Part shown: piece after piece, positions 39,506-52,696 of the stretch
How positions within the stretch are numbered: position 1 is the stretch's first letter
Layout of the letters: each line of letters begins with the position of its first letter
Source of the DNA: Entoloma clypeatum
Lineage: Eukaryota > Basidiomycota > Agaricomycetes > Agaricales > Entolomataceae
DNA length: 64,000 nt
Direction: 5' to 3'
NCBI GenBank assembly: GCA_963565915.1
Contig: OY751490.1
Location: 2,232,001-2,296,000, forward strand
The notes under the pieces: model-generated
The model's database searches: none
Seen by the model: the letters and a program-made list of their open reading frames with translations, nothing else
Told to the model about the DNA's origin: nothing
Position numbers and translations under genes: made by a program

Positions 39506-42500
39506 CTAATTTTTTAGTAGTCCAAAGTATGGGATAAACTTGCCAAAGAGGATTTTCCCCAGATTCTTAGTTAAAAGGTCTGCAGGGTTATTCACTCCTT
39601 CAATGAATTCAACCGTAATGATGCCTTCGGATACTTTTTCTCTGACGAAGTGGAATCGCACGTCGATGTGCTTGGACCGCTTTTCAGTTACAGGGTTGGA
39701 TGCGATAAAGACGGAGCCATTGTTATCTCCATAGATCGGGACTGATCCGATCTGCATCTCAAGTTCGGCAAGCATGCTTCTAAGCCATGTCACTGCGCGA
39801 CTGCAATCTGATAGCGCCATGTATTCTGCTTCCGTGGAAGAGAGGGCAATGGTTTTCTGCGCTGATGAAACCCATGTTACTGCTCCAGATGCCAGTGATA
39901 TGAAGTAACCAGTGGTGGATTTCCTGGTGTTTTCGTCTGACGCCCAATCAGAGTCTGTGAAGGCGTAGATTCCTTTCCCAGAATCACCATCGTACATGAT
40001 CGCGTAATCTTTCATTGCCTTCAAATACCTGCAAATATCCCTAGCCACTTCTAAATGGCATTTGGTAGGGTTTGCAGAGAATTGGGACATTTTGATTATG
40101 GAGAAACAGATGTCGGGTCTTGTCCCGATCATTAAGTACAGTAGTGATCCGATGACGGATTGGTACTTGGATCTGAGTTCCGCATTGGGTTCATCTTCGG
40201 ACTTCATGGGTTTGTAGCCTGTCGGGAGTGGGGTGTGGGTGGCGTTGGATTTGCTCATCCCCATTCGCGTGAGAATTTTCTCAAGGTAAGGTACTTGATC
40301 AATGAAGATCCTCTTCCCATGTTGCCTTATTTGGATTGAGAGAAATTCTTTCGGTTCCCCATTAGACACTAGGTGGCCTAGGTCCCTACATTCCCATGTT
40401 GTCATGAAGGCCTTCTTTTTCTCTAGCGTGTATTCTCGGTTTGTGCCGAGAAAAGCAGAGTCATCGACATAAATGACGGTGATCACAATTTCCCCTTTGG
40501 TACTTGTGTGAATAAAAACTCCTGCATCGGAGTGAAGCCGGACAAAACCGAGCTTTTTCATGGAGGAATCGAGCTCCCTCCACCAGGCTAATGCGGCCTG
40601 TTTGAGTCCGTATAGGGCTTTGTATAGTCGGTACACGAAGTGTTCTTTCCCTTTTACTATGTAGCCCTCAGGCTGTTGCATGTAGATTACCTCACGGAGT
40701 GTTCCATAGAGGAAGGCTGATGAGACGTCCAAGAATGTCATGAACCACCCTTCAAGGGCTGTCAATGCCAGAATCAACCGGACGGTCTCGTATCTCACTA
40801 CTGGTGAGAAGATCTGATCGAAGTCGATCCCTTCTACCTGTGAGAAACCTTTTGCAACAAGGCGCGCTTTCAAATGCCCGTCGGATTTTTCGTTGTAAAC
40901 CCATTTGTTCCTTAGTGCTTTCCTCCTTGTAGGTAGGGGTACTAACTCCGTGATCACCCTGCGGCTTTTGAGCATGTCTAGCTCTTTTTGTTCTGCCGCA
41001 TACCAATCTTCTTTGTTTGAAAGAGAGTATATGTCTTTGTGTGACATTTCGATGATGCCTACTTGGATAGAGATTGCCTCCATTAGGAGATCATTCATCC
41101 ATGCCAATTGACCGCCTAATCTACGTCTTCGATCCATTTTTTCGAGATCAGAAGCAGGGGTGTCTTCCCCGTAGATGCTACCTGGCATTCTCCGAACTCG
41201 TCGTTCCCTGATCGGTCGATCTGGTACTTGTTCGGGTTCTGGAGTGGGTACTCATGGCTCGTCATCGGGCTCGCTATGCGGCAAATCATTGTCTGATTCA
41301 GGGTGATCCTGTCCAGTAGAAACAGGGTTGAGAGGTGTTTCGTAATGACTGTCATTGTCATTGTTTCCGGGGATGAGGTCCTCAAACTCATCAGCCGGTT
41401 CTGGGTTTTCCATTTCTGGATGGTTTTCTGGCAAAGGGTCGATGTGGCATCTAGGGTACTTGCTTTCATCAAAGATAGCTTTTCCACCCATGAAAATTGT
41501 ATTAGTCTCAGGATCCATGAAACGGTATCCTTTGACCCCTGGCTTTGATCCGAGATAAATCATCAATCGAGATCTAGACTCCAGGGAATTTCTACGTTTT
41601 TCCTTTGGGATATACACATATGCCTGACATCCGAAGACTCTGATGCTTGACATATCGGGGATCTCATTGGTCACCCTGAAGTAAGGGGTATTCCATTCGA
41701 GACGCTGCATGGGGGTTCTGTTGTAGAGAAAAGCTGCATGTTCCAAACAGAATTCCCACCACATAGGGGGTAAGCATGTGTCGAAGCACAAGGCCTGAGA
41801 TTTCTCCCACAGGGTTCGATTTATCTGTTCTGCTCTACCGTTCTGCTGGTGCTGATACGGGAGCGTGACGTCAATCAGAATTCCATGATCGGCAAGTACA
41901 TCCTTGTATTCGTTAAACTCTCCACCTCCATCAACTCGCCATTTCTTAGGAGTGGCGGCGAATTGATTCTGGATCATCGCAAGGAATTGTCGTAGTGCCG
42001 TGACGGCATCCGACTTCTTCCTAAGCAAGACGACCCAGACATGGGATGAAAAGTCGTCCAAAAACGTAAGGAAATATTTATATTTGTGGTATGATGCCGT
42101 GGATATCTGTTTGAGATCGGAATGGATCAGATCAAAGGTTTTTGTTGCCCTTGTCATCGAATTGGGATATGACTGATTCGGCATTTTCCCTTTGAGGCAA
42201 CCTGTGCAACTTTCCTGTGATTTCTCACGTACTAGTGTCTCAGGTACCCCTTTGGTACTGGTGGGAATCTTTCGGAGTGCTTGATCATTTGGGTGACCAA
42301 GGCGCTTGTGCCATGTTTCGACAGTGATTTCGCTTGAGATCACATGGATCTGGTCATAGCGTATTTCAGTGTCTAACCAGTAAATGGTTTGACCAAGGAT
42401 GTGGGGCGAAAACTGGATTTTGCTCAGCCCTTTGGAGATGTTGATTTCTCCACAAGTCCCGTCTACTTTGTAACCATGGTTAAGGAAGACGCCTAGGGAC

Positions 42501-44269
42501 AATAGGTGTGTGTCCATGTCCGGGATGTAGAACACCGGTCTGAGAAGATGGGTTTTAACTTCCCCATTTAGGGTGTGCCGTACTGGAACGGCCCCAACTC
42601 CGAGTATTTCCAGTTTCTTCCCTTTAGCTGCAGTTTGGACGAATCGCTTGACCGTGAGAGGTCTATAATATGCGAAGTCCTTAAACTCATAGGTGAAGTG
42701 TAAAGAGGCGCCGGAATCTAATATCCATTGCGCGTGTTCTTTTTCCTTACAATGTGTACAAGAAGCAAAATGTTTAATATATTTTTTATGTAAATCACTG
42801 CTAAAGTGATCTACGCATTCTGTACTGGTACTGGCTATTATATCATACGTCTGTTGAGAGGTATTGTTAGCTTTCCGCAATTGGTAAGGTTTAAGAAAGG
42901 GTTTCGACGAACCATCAAGTTCTATCTCGTCCACAAACTCATCTGGCCCCATCCGTTCCTGGTTGATGTCCATCATCTTCAGTGATTGCTCTATCGACGG
43001 GGCAACACGACGCTGTTTAGCTGGCCTTTCGTCGATGTCTGGGATGATGGTATCCAAGATACAAAGGTTCGACCCAGAGGGTCGTGCGCCGATTTCTCAG
43101 GCAAGCTTTCGCACCTTCTCGTTCTTTTTCCACGCTGACGGCTTTCCAGAAGGAAGCCCGGTGTACTGAGAAGGAGGCGGGTTCATGCATTGCAGGAGTG
43201 ACTGCATTCTTTCCAACTCAGGCTGCGCGGTACTCGTAGTTTTCCCGCGGCCCGTTACAGTGGTGAAGGCAGGGGCACATTGACGAGGAGGAAGGGGACA
43301 GGGAGCAGGATAACGAGGGGGTTGCTCAATGGCCGGTGCGATGAACTCGACCATCTCCTCAGCTTGGTCGGAGTCGTTTTCAGCGTTTTTGGCACGCTTC
43401 TTCTGGTTGCGCCAGCGTCCCTTTCCCTTCTTCTTTTCAGAAGCGGTACTCGGGTCGGTCGAGTTAGGCTGCTCATCAGTGTTGTTTCGCGAGGTACTCG
43501 GCGCTGTCTGCTTTTCCCATTTGGGGTCTTGCCCCTTTCGCTTAGTCCTGGAGATTTTCCGGGTCTGCTCGTTGGAAGCCCGAGTAGACCCTATCGCATA
43601 CTTGCGCCGGTACTCTGAGACGATGCTGTTGGTGACGGCCTGCCATGTGAAGTCGTTGGCATCGTAGACCTGGAAGAGGGCGGTGGAGAGGGACGACCAG
43701 GCATCAGGAATAGCACTTGCCAGGATTATAGCCTGCATCAGATCAGGCACAATGAATTTTGCGTTGCTGAGGTGAGCGAAGAGTGACCCAAGGCGCTCGA
43801 TTTCCGGTACAGGGTCGCGACCCGACAGCTTGAAGGAGGCAGCGGCTTTGAAATCGCTAAATATGGTGGCGGGGGAGACCTTTGAATAGGAGTCCTTTAA
43901 TGACGTCCAGGCTTCCTTTGAGGTTGCGGCATCCTTGATGTGCCTCCTGATTGCTTCGGAGACTTTGAGACGGATGGAACCCAGGGCCATGTCATCATCC
44001 CTAATCCAGTTTTTCCTTTCTTTGTGGAAGGTGGGCTGGTCGACAGTGGTGGTGATGACCGGAGGCTGGGTTGCAGATGTCGAGGTGGCGGAGGCAGGGG
44101 TGGAGACCGTGACGGTGAAGTCCGCGATGTCGGGGCGCTCAATGTCGCCGGATATGAGGCGCCAGACTCCTTGATGGAGAAGGTACGACTTCATTTTTTC
44201 AGCCCAACTCTGGTAGTCGATGCCGTCGGAGATGACGATGGAGTTGAGGGCGGAGCGAGAGGTAGACAT
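39506..44269 (-). pseudogene. gag-pol: Gag-Pol polyprotein of Co-B1, two nonsense codons
   Basis: One frame throughout: copia gag (MSTSRSALN start at 44269), protease (QWILDSGASLHFT), GAG-pre-integrase zinc region (HKRLGHPNDQ...CTGCLKGKM), integrase core (HSDLK, VDGGGEF, RAEQIN), RVT_2 reverse transcriptase (YVDDSAFLG) and RNase H (FTDSDWASDEN). TGA at 43099-43097 (KLAxEIGARP) and TGA at about 41254-41252 (DDEPxVPT) both stand where Co-B3 has an Arg codon. The integrase has RAEQIN where the other copies have RAERIN, a harmless change beside the catalytic Glu. Confidence 0.93.
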
Positions 44270-44376
44270 TTTTAATGAATCTAAAAGGAGTTCTCCCAAT
44301 CAGTGATGTTCTTGATTTTTAGAGAAAACAAATAAATGATTCCTCATAACATATTCCCTTCAGGAATAGTGGTTTG

Positions 44377-44778
44377 TGTTACGGACTCTACAGTATGAGG
44401 ACCATGTCATATCTTTTACTTATCGGCCCGACTCGGCGCCCTCTTACGAACTCACTATGTCCAATGTCTACTTTCGCAACCTTCGATTTCCAGTCTGACT
44501 CATTACATTACTTCGTCATCCCCTTTAGTATACTTTGCTCCCGCGCTGACTCGCTTTCCGCAGTCAGCTTACTCACTGTACATAGCCTTCCGCAGTCGCC
44601 TTACTCATGCGCACTGCCTTCCGCAGTACTGACTCATCCGCTACCGCCTATAGTCAGTACCTATATAAACCTCTTGTACTATAGTAGATTCCTTAGATTT
44701 AGCAATCACTTTGCTCTTCGCCTTTCCACTTTCCTGCATACTCTGCCCTAACCTTGGAACGGTTTGTTAAGCATAACA
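44377..44778 (+). repeat. 5' LTR of Gy-B3
   Basis: 402 bp, TGTTACGG...CATAACA. Two TGACTCA motifs, TATATAAA at 44662-44669 and AGATTTAGCAA at 44695-44705 (33 nt downstream). Confidence 0.9.
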
Positions 44779-44780
44779 AG

Positions 44781-44791
44781 TTGCTAAATCT
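44781..44791 (+). promoter_or_regulatory. Self-complementary primer-binding site of Gy-B3
   Basis: TTGCTAAATCT, 2 nt after the LTR, complements AGATTTAGCAA at 44695-44705. Confidence 0.7.
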
Positions 44792-45567
44792 CGTTAGGTT
44801 CGCCCAGAGCAAAGAGAGCAACTACCAGACAAGTCAAGACGTCGCGCTTCTTTGAAGACTTCACCAGTAACCCATTCAGCAGGCCAGAAGCCCGACAGGA
44901 GGAGCTAAGTCCTCGAGACAGTATCAATTTTACACTCATACAGCAGTACATCAAATCGGAGATCCGTCGCATACTACAGCAGGTGCTTGATGAAGAACTA
45001 GACAACGACGAGCATCGCCCCCATGTCGAGATAGCAGAGAGCATCCATCTTGCTCGGCAACACCAGATCGCGCGTTACAACGCCCGACAGAACGAACTCG
45101 AAAGTTTTCGCGTTCAAGAAGGACCTCAGACAGGTCGGATCACAGCGATCAGAGAGTTTATTGGTGTCCAGACAACCGTTATCAGAAGATTGATTAGGAC
45201 GCTCACATCGAGACATCCCAGAGCCACATCATCACGTCTTACTCGAAGCAGCAGATCTACGCCCACTTCACCACCAAAGAACAACAGACTGAGTACAACC
45301 GCTGGGCACGAAACGAGAGACTTGACCCCTTCTCGTGACCAACAGACGTGCAGGAACAGAGATTCCTTAGAGATTTACAGAGGAAATACTCTGAACGTTT
45401 TGCCACCGATTCCGCCGATGAGTCCCCTGATGAATTTACTTTTGACTCTGCGCAGTCAGATATTGAACAGATGCCTAGAACAGGGACTCATTTTCAATCC
45501 TTACCTGTATCCCGAACCCCATCTTCATCCCAACAACCCGACCCCTCTTCTCCTCCGCAGACTCTAG
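44788..45567 (+). CDS. ORF1 of Gy-B3
   Basis: An open frame from the PBS to a TAG two bases before the gag ATG (45570), the same layout as Gy-B1 and Gy-B2. No ATG is present in the N-terminal part (AGG replaces the ATG of Gy-B2). The overlapping gag-frame extension is closed here by TGA at 45336-45338, where Gy-B1 has CGA, whereas ORF1 stays open. Confidence 0.5.
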   Translation: MSLGSPRAKRATTRQVKTSRFFEDFTSNPFSRPEARQEELSPRDSINFTLIQQYIKSEIRRILQQVLDEELDNDEHRPHVEIAESIHLARQHQIARYNARQNELESFRVQEGPQTGRITAIREFIGVQTTVIRRLIRTLTSRHPRATSSRLTRSSRSTPTSPPKNNRLSTTAGHETRDLTPSRDQQTCRNRDSLEIYRGNTLNVLPPIPPMSPLMNLLLTLRSQILNRCLEQGLIFNPYLYPEPHLHPNNPTPLLLRRL

Positions 45568-45569
45568 AC

Positions 45570-46436
45570 ATGGCAGAAGCTCCGGCTGTACAAACAATGG
45601 ATACATCCAAGATCATCAAGGATCCTGGGATGTTCAAGGACAGATACACCTTTGACGAGTGGTGGAAAGCCACCAAACTATACATCAGGTTCCAAAAGAG
45701 CCTCACAGACGATCAGAAGATTCTTGCAGTGCTATCCCGCATGATGGAAGGGTCCGGCAGACACTGGGCCAGTAACAAGTTAGATGCTCTTGCTGTTGAC
45801 AACGAGAACATCACCTGGCTAGGTTTTTCCGATGATATCGCCACACGATTCTCCATCGCCAACAAGTCGGTCACTGCCAAAGCGAGACTCGAAGTCCTGA
45901 AACAAGAGAAACGCACTGTTGATGAATTCTTGGATGAATTTGAAGAACTCTTGAAACTGTCAAACCTTGGCGAAGAAACTGGGAAATACATCCTAGAGAA
46001 AAACGTCAACCGCAGAATCTCTGAACAAGTGGTCAGCAATGGCAAGACATACACCGATTATGCAAAGGAGATCCGAAACAAGGGACGACAGATGGGAGGA
46101 CATGCACTGGTCATCCGAGGTGGCGGCGACATGCGCACCGGATCAGGTACCACTTATGGTGGTCAGGGCAAGGCCATGGAGATCGACAAAGCAGGAGTAG
46201 CCCGTTGCTACAACTGTCAACGCTTCGGTCATCTGGCTAAAGACTGTAGCGCTCCAAAGAAGAAAGATGGTCGCAAGTGTTTCAACTGTGACCAAGAAGG
46301 ACATATGGCGCGCAACTGCCGCAAGCCGAAGAAGAACTCTGGAAGGGTTAGGAAGGTGTCCGAGGAAGATGCCGAGAATGATGAAACCACAATCTTAGAA
46401 GCCGACGAGAAGGATTTTCCCAAAGGGTCCGATTAA
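45570..46436 (+). CDS. gag: Gag of Gy-B3
   Basis: An uninterrupted frame from MAEAP to TAA, matching the Gy-B1 gag along its length: capsid-like FDEWWKATKLYIRFQ, FDDIATRFS-type and LDEFEELLKLSNLGE blocks, two CCHC knuckles (CYNCQRFGHLAKDC and CFNCDQEGHMARNC) and an acidic tail. The same frame is open upstream to 45339. Pol overlaps the end in the -1 frame. Confidence 0.9.
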   Translation: MAEAPAVQTMDTSKIIKDPGMFKDRYTFDEWWKATKLYIRFQKSLTDDQKILAVLSRMMEGSGRHWASNKLDALAVDNENITWLGFSDDIATRFSIANKSVTAKARLEVLKQEKRTVDEFLDEFEELLKLSNLGEETGKYILEKNVNRRISEQVVSNGKTYTDYAKEIRNKGRQMGGHALVIRGGGDMRTGSGTTYGGQGKAMEIDKAGVARCYNCQRFGHLAKDCSAPKKKDGRKCFNCDQEGHMARNCRKPKKNSGRVRKVSEEDAENDETTILEADEKDFPKGSD

Positions 46437-46909
46437 ACGACGCTAAGTCGCAACCCTTATCTATTAAACGGACTTGCTTGCCTTGTATGACTGCAGACAA
46501 TAGAACCTATGTCATCCCTGCCAAGCGAGCCGCTGCATCAACTAAGATTGTGAAGGGAGATAAACCTCCGAAAAGACGAGAAATCAGGCTGTTAGCTCAG
46601 CTCAGGACACGACAAGGACCAAAGGTTATCCGACCTGAGGTTGACAGCGGATGTGAACGCACATGCATCCATCCCAGAATAGTACGCGAACAGAACCTCC
46701 CCACGCGAGGAATACCACCCATAGCAATTCTAAATGCGGATGGATCGCCAAATCGACAACAGAAAGCGAGCCAACTTGCCGAAGTCAAACTGGATTTGGG
46801 AGCACATCAGGAAACCATGGAAGCAATGGTACTGGACATTGGGAGAACGGACATGCTCTTGGGACATGACTGGTTGGTACACCACAACCCCACAATCAAT
46901 TGGACAACC

Positions 46910-47220
46910 TGTTGAAACTTTTCCCATCACGTAGATTAGATTAGATTAGATTACATCACGTGACCTTTACATATCTTCATTACATACTTGTTTGGTTGGT
47001 ACAAACAGTAGTACGGTATATAAGACCAGGAAACTGTCAATATCAACAAGTTGTCTCTTGACTCTTAACCAGCTCCATCGCTCTCACCAGCCTCCACCGC
47101 TCTCACCAGCCTTACCCCCCTCCAAACCATGTAAGTGACTATAGCGGTATCGTAGAGTACTTCCACTGTAGCCGTGTTGCTCAGTACACCTGTGGCTAGC
47201 GCCCAGGTGGAACTTCAACA
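46910..47220 (+). repeat. 5' LTR of Co-B2
   Basis: TGTTGAAACTTT...ACTTCAACA. It has four AGATT units, a TCACGTGA palindrome and GTATATAAG. Followed by the PBS GGTTATGGGCCC (47221-47232). Confidence 0.95.
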
Positions 47221-47232
47221 GGTTATGGGCCC
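47221..47232 (+). promoter_or_regulatory. tRNA-iMet (internal) primer-binding site of Co-B2
   Basis: GGTTATGGGCCC abuts the LTR end and matches the site in Co-A1 and Co-B3; copia-type half-tRNA priming. The leader continues to 47583 without coding signal. Confidence 0.75.
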
Positions 47233-47583
47233 CGGATAGCAGAGGGATTTGGGAAACGCTGGCAACAGCGAGTACCTGCCCACTCTACCCTGGTTGGCAA
47301 GGAACCGATCGAAAGATCTAGGTTCTGAGTCATACTTCTTCACATATGAACCTGGGAACGTCATTACGACAAGTACCTGTCATGAGACGTCCCTAAGGGG
47401 ATTGACCTAGTACACTCCATGTGGAAACGTTGATTGCACCTTATACGTTTCTGACATATAAAGGGTTTTCCCGTGACCGCTATTCCTAAAGGGAATATGT
47501 CATAAGGAATCATTTAATTGTTTTCTTGAATCATATTCATAACACATCACTGATTGGGAACCCTTTTTTAGATTCATCTAAAA

Positions 47584-50500
47584 ATGTCTACTTCTCGCTC
47601 TGCTCTTGACACCATCACCCCCTTTGACGGCATCGACTACCAAAGTTGGGCCGAGAAGATGAAGTCCTACCTCCTCCATCAAGGAGTTTGGCGCCTCGTT
47701 TCTGGCGACATCACCCGCCCTGTGATCGCCGACTTCACCACCACGGTCTCCACCCCTGGTGCCACTGCTGCCGCCCCCCCTGTGCTGGCTACTACAGTCG
47801 ACCAGCCCGGCTTCCGCAAGGAAGAAAAAGCCTGGATCAGGGACGACGACGTAGCTCTCGGGGCGATACGCCTGAAGGTCTCTGAGGCGATCAGACGCCA
47901 CATCAAGGACAGCACCTCGGCACTTGGCGCGTGGAAAACGCTGAAGGATGCCTACTCCAAGGTATCCCCGGCCGTCATCTTCGGCGATTTCAAGGCCGCC
48001 GCCACCTACAAACTGTCTGGACGCGACCCAGTACCTGAAATTGAACGCCTGGGGTCTCTCTTCGCCCGGCTCGCTGATTCAAGCTTTGTCGTCCCCGACC
48101 TGATGCAGGCAATGATCCTGGCCAATGCAATTCCCGACGCCTGGTCGTCACTTTCCACCGCCCTTTTCCAGGTCTACGACGCCGATGATTTCACCTACAA
48201 AGCCGTCGCCGAAAGCATCATCTCTGAATACCGGCGCAAGTATGCGGTCGGGTCTACTCGTGCGTCCAATGAGCAGGCCCGGAAAATTTCCGGGACAAAG
48301 CGAAAGGGGCAGGACCCCAAATGGGAAAGGCAGCAAAAGCCGAGTACCTCACAGAACGACGCTGACGAGCAGCCTAACTCGGGCGACCCAAGTACCGCTT
48401 CTGAAAAGAAGAAGGGAAAGGGACGCTGGCGCAATCAGAAGAAAAGCGCTAACACTGCGGACAACACGTCCGACCATGTGGAAGAAACGGTTGAGTTTGT
48501 TGCTCCCGCCATCCACTTCCCTCCTCTCCCGCCACCATCCTTCACTACCGTCACCGGGCGCGGGAAAACAATGAGCACCGCCCAGCCAGACTCTCAGCGG
48601 ATGCAGTCGCTCCTTCAGCGAATGAACCCGCCTCCATCCCAGTACACCGGGCTTCCTTCGGGCAAGCCATCTGTGTGGAAGAAAAACGACCATGTTCGCA
48701 AACTCGCGCGCGGCATTGGTGCCCGCCCCTCAGGGTCAAACCTTCGCATTCTGGATACGATTATCCCAGAAGAAGACGAAAGACCGTCCAAGCAGCGTCG
48801 AGTTACTCCGCCGCTGGACCAAACCCTTAGGATGATGGACATAGACCATCAAAGCGAGCGGATGGGGCCGGACCAATTCGAAGATGGGCTCATTGAACTT
48901 GACGGTTCGTCATCTTCCTCTCCTGAATCTGACCAATTAAGGAAAGCTAATAACACCTCCTTGCAGACGTGTAAAATATTAGCTAGTACTAGTGCAGAAT
49001 GTATGGATCATATTGACAACGATCTATATAAAAAATATACAAAGCACTTTGCGTCATGTACACACTGTAAGGAGAAAGAACGTGCACAATGGATCTTAGA
49101 CTCCGGTGCCTCGTTACACTTTACCCATGAGTTCAAGGACTTCGCGTACTACAGGCCTCTTAAAGCTAAGCGATTTGTCCAAACAGCTGAAAAGGGAAAG
49201 AAACTGGAAATTCTCGGAGTTGGGGCCGTTCCAGTACGGCATACCCTAAATGGGGAAATAAAAACCCACCTTCTCCGACCTGTATTCTACATTCCGGACA
49301 TGGACACACGCCTATTGTCCCTAGGCGTCTTCCTTAATCACGGTTACAAAGTAGACGGAATGCGTGGAGAAATCAACATCTCCAAAGGACAGAACAAAAT
49401 ACAGTTCTCGCCTCACATTCTCGGACAAACCATTTATTGGTTAGACACTGAAATACGTTATGACCAAATCCACGCGATCTCTAGCGAAATCACTGTCGAA
49501 ACCTGGCATAAACGCCTTGGCCACCCAAATGACCAAGCGCTCAATAAGATTCCCACTAGTACCAAAGGAGTACCCAAAACGTTAGTACGTGAGAAATCAC
49601 AGGAAAGCTGCACGGGGTGTCTAAAAGGGAAAATGCCAAATCAATCTTATCCTAACTCGATGACAAGGGCTGTCAAACCCTTTGATTTGATCCATTCGGA
49701 TTTAAAGCAGATATCCACGGCATCGTACCACAAGTACAAATATTTCCTTACCTTTTTGGACGATTTTTCATCCCATGTCTGGGTCGTCTTGCTTAGGAAG
49801 AAGTCAGGCGCCATCACGGTGCTGAAACAATTCCTTGCAATGATCCAGAATCAATTTGCCGCTACCCCTAAAAAGTGGCGGGTTGATGGAGGTGGAGAAT
49901 TTGACGAATACAAGGATGTACTTGCCGATCATGGAATTCTGATCGATGTCACGCTCCCATATCAGCACCAGCAGAATGGTAGAGCAGAAAGGATCAATCG
50001 AACACTATGGGAAAAATCTCAGGCATTGCGCTTCGATGCATGCTTACCGCCCATGTGGTGGGAATTCTGTTTGGAACACGCAGCATTTCTCTACAACAGA
50101 ACCCCCATGCAGCGTCTTGAATGGAAAACCCCTTACTTCAGGGTGACCAATGAGATCCCCGACATGTCTAGTGTCAGAGTATTTGGATGTCAGGCATATG
50201 TATATATCCCAAAGGAGAAACGTAGGAACTCCCTGGAATCAAGATCCCGATTGATGATTTATCTCGGATCGAAACCAGGGGTCAAAGGATACCGCTTCAT
50301 GGATCCTGAGACCAACACGATTTTCATGGGCGGGAAAGCTATCTTTGATGAAAGCAAGTACCCTAGATGCCACATTGACCCGTTGCCAGAAAACCACCCA
50401 GAAATGGAAAACCCAGAGCCGGCTGATGAGTTTGAGGATCTCATTCCTGGCAGCAATGATGACGATAGTCACAACGAAACACCTCATATCCCAGTTCCCA

Positions 50501-52311
50501 TTGAACAGAATCAACCTGAATCAGACAACGAACTGCCTGCCAGTGAGCCTGATGACGAACCGCGAGTACCCACTCCGGAACCCGAGCAAGTACCAGATCG
50601 ACCGATCAGGGAACGACGAGTTCGGAAGATGCCAGGAAGCATCTATGGGGAAGACACTCCAGCGTCTGATCTTGAAAAATTAGATCGAAGACGGAGATTG
50701 GGCGGTCAAACGGCATGGATGAATGACCTCCTGATGGAGGCAATATCAGTCCAAGTTGGCATCGTTGAAATGTCCCATAAAGACATATACCCTCTTCCAA
50801 ATAGAGAAGACTGGTATGCGGCTGAACGTAAAGAGCTAGACATGCTCAAACGCCGCGGGGTGATCACAGAGCTAGTACCCCTGCCTGCAGGGAGGAAAGC
50901 TCTAAGAAACAAATGGGTTTACAACGAAAAGTCCGACGGGCGTCTGAAAGCGCGCCTCGTCGCAAAAGGCTTCTCACAGGTAGAAGGGATCGACTTTGAT
51001 CAGATCTTCTCACCAGTCGTAAGATATGAAACCGTCCGGCTAATACTGGCATTGACAGCCCTTGAAGGGTGGTTCATGACTCTATTGGACGTCTCATCAG
51101 CCTTCCTCTATGGAACGCTCCGTGAAGTCATCTATATGTGACAGCCTGAGGGCTACATAGTAAAAGGGAAAGAACACCTCGTGTACCAACTATTCAAAGC
51201 TCTATATGGACTTAAGCAGGCCGCATTAGCCTGGTGGAGGGAACTTGATTCCTCCATGAAAAAGCTCGGCTTTGTCCGGCTTCACTCCGATGCGGGAGTA
51301 TTCATTCACAAAAGTACCAACGGGGAAATTGTAATTGCCGTCATCTATGTCGACGACTCTGCTTTTCTCGGCACAAACCGGGAATATATGCTAGAAAAGA
51401 AGAAGGCCTTCATGACAACATGGGAATGTAGGGACCTAGGTCACCTAGTGCCCGATGGGGAACCAAAGGAATTTCTCTCAATCCAAATAAGGCAACGTGG
51501 GAAGAGGATCTTCATTGATCAAGTACCTTACCTTGAGAAAATTCTGGCACGCATGGGGATGAGCGAATCTAATGCCACCCATACCCCACTCCCTACGGGC
51601 TACAAACCCATGGCGTCCGAAGATGAACCCAATGCGGAACTCCGATCTAAGTACCAATCCGTCATCGGATCACTCCTATATCTGATGATTGGAACGAGGC
51701 CTGACATCTGCTTTGCTGTAATCAAAATGTCCCAATTTTCCGCAAATCCCACCAAACGCCATTTAGAGGTGGCTAGGGATATTTGCAGATATTTGAAGGC
51801 AACGAAAAATTACGCGATCATGTACGATGGGGACTCAGGGAAAGGGATCTATGCATTCACAGACTCCGACTGGGCGTCAGATGAAAACACGAGGAGGTCT
51901 ACCACCGGCTTCTTCATATCACTGGCGTCTGGAGCGATAACATGGGTATCATCGGCGCAAAAGACCATCGCCCTCTCTTCTACAGAAGCAGAGTATATGG
52001 CGCTATCAGATTGCAGTCGCGCAGCAACATGGCTGAGAAGCATGCTTGCCGAACTTGGAATGCAGATCGGATCAGTACCGATCTACGGAGATAACAACGG
52101 CTCCGTCTTTATCGCATCCAACCCTGTGACTGAGAAGCGATCCAAGCACATTGACGTGCGATTCCACTTCGTCAGAGAAAAAGTCTCCGAAGGAATTATT
52201 ACGGTCGAATTCATCGAAGGAGTGAATAACCCTGCAGACCTTTTGACTAAGAATCTGGGGAAAATCCTCTTTTCCAAGTTTATCCCGTACTTCGGACTGA
52301 TAAAGAACTAG
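47584..52311 (+). pseudogene. gag-pol: Gag-Pol polyprotein of Co-B2, single nonsense codon
   Basis: The same domain order as Co-B3: copia gag, protease, integrase, RVT_2 reverse transcriptase and RNase H. The frame is open from the ATG to the final TAG except for TGA at 51139-51141 (VIYMxQPEGY), where Co-B3 has CGA. This truncates the protein inside the RT before YVDD. From about 48600 onward the sequence is almost identical to Co-B3, while the gag third is clearly more diverged. Confidence 0.95.
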
Positions 52312-52385
52312 GCGAAACAAAAGTACCTATATATATGTGGGAAAAAGTAAGATGTATTTAGAAGTATGTACTAAATATGGGGGGG

Positions 52386-52696
52386 TGTTGAAACTTTTCC
52401 CATCACGTAGATTAGATTAGATTAGATTACATCACGTGACCTTTACATATCTTCATTACATACTTGTTTGGTTGGTACAAACAGTAGTACGGTATATAAG
52501 ACCAGGAAACTGTCAATATCAACAAGTTGTCTCTTGACTCTTAACCAGCTCCATCGCTCTCACCAGCCTCCACCGCTCTCACCAGCCTTACCCCCCTCCA
52601 AACCATGTAAGTGACTATAGCGGTATCGTAGAGTACTTCCACTGTAGCCGTGTTGCTCAGTACACCTGTGGCTAGTGCCCAGGTGGAACTTCAACA
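52386..52696 (+). repeat. 3' LTR of Co-B2
   Basis: Preceded by the purine tract ATATGGGGGGG (52375-52385) and followed by CAACC. One visible difference (CTAGTGCCC instead of CTAGCGCCC) from the 5' copy. Confidence 0.95.

Larger units (their letters stand above)
39128..44376 (-). mobile_element. Co-B1: Ty1/copia element, minus strand, 5' end lost
   Basis: 3' LTR at 39128-39435, purine tract (CCCCCCCACA on this strand), polyprotein 44269-39506 and about 100 bp of leader. The leader stops at 44376 where Gy-B3 begins, so the 5' LTR and most of the leader are missing. The polyprotein has two in-frame TGA codons. Confidence 0.94.
46910..52696 (+). mobile_element. Co-B2: full-length Ty1/copia element
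   Basis: LTRs of 311 bp (46910-47220 and 52386-52696) differ at one base that I can see. Duplication CAACC flanks the element (46905-46909 and 52697-52701). The polyprotein is complete except for one TGA. Confidence 0.97.
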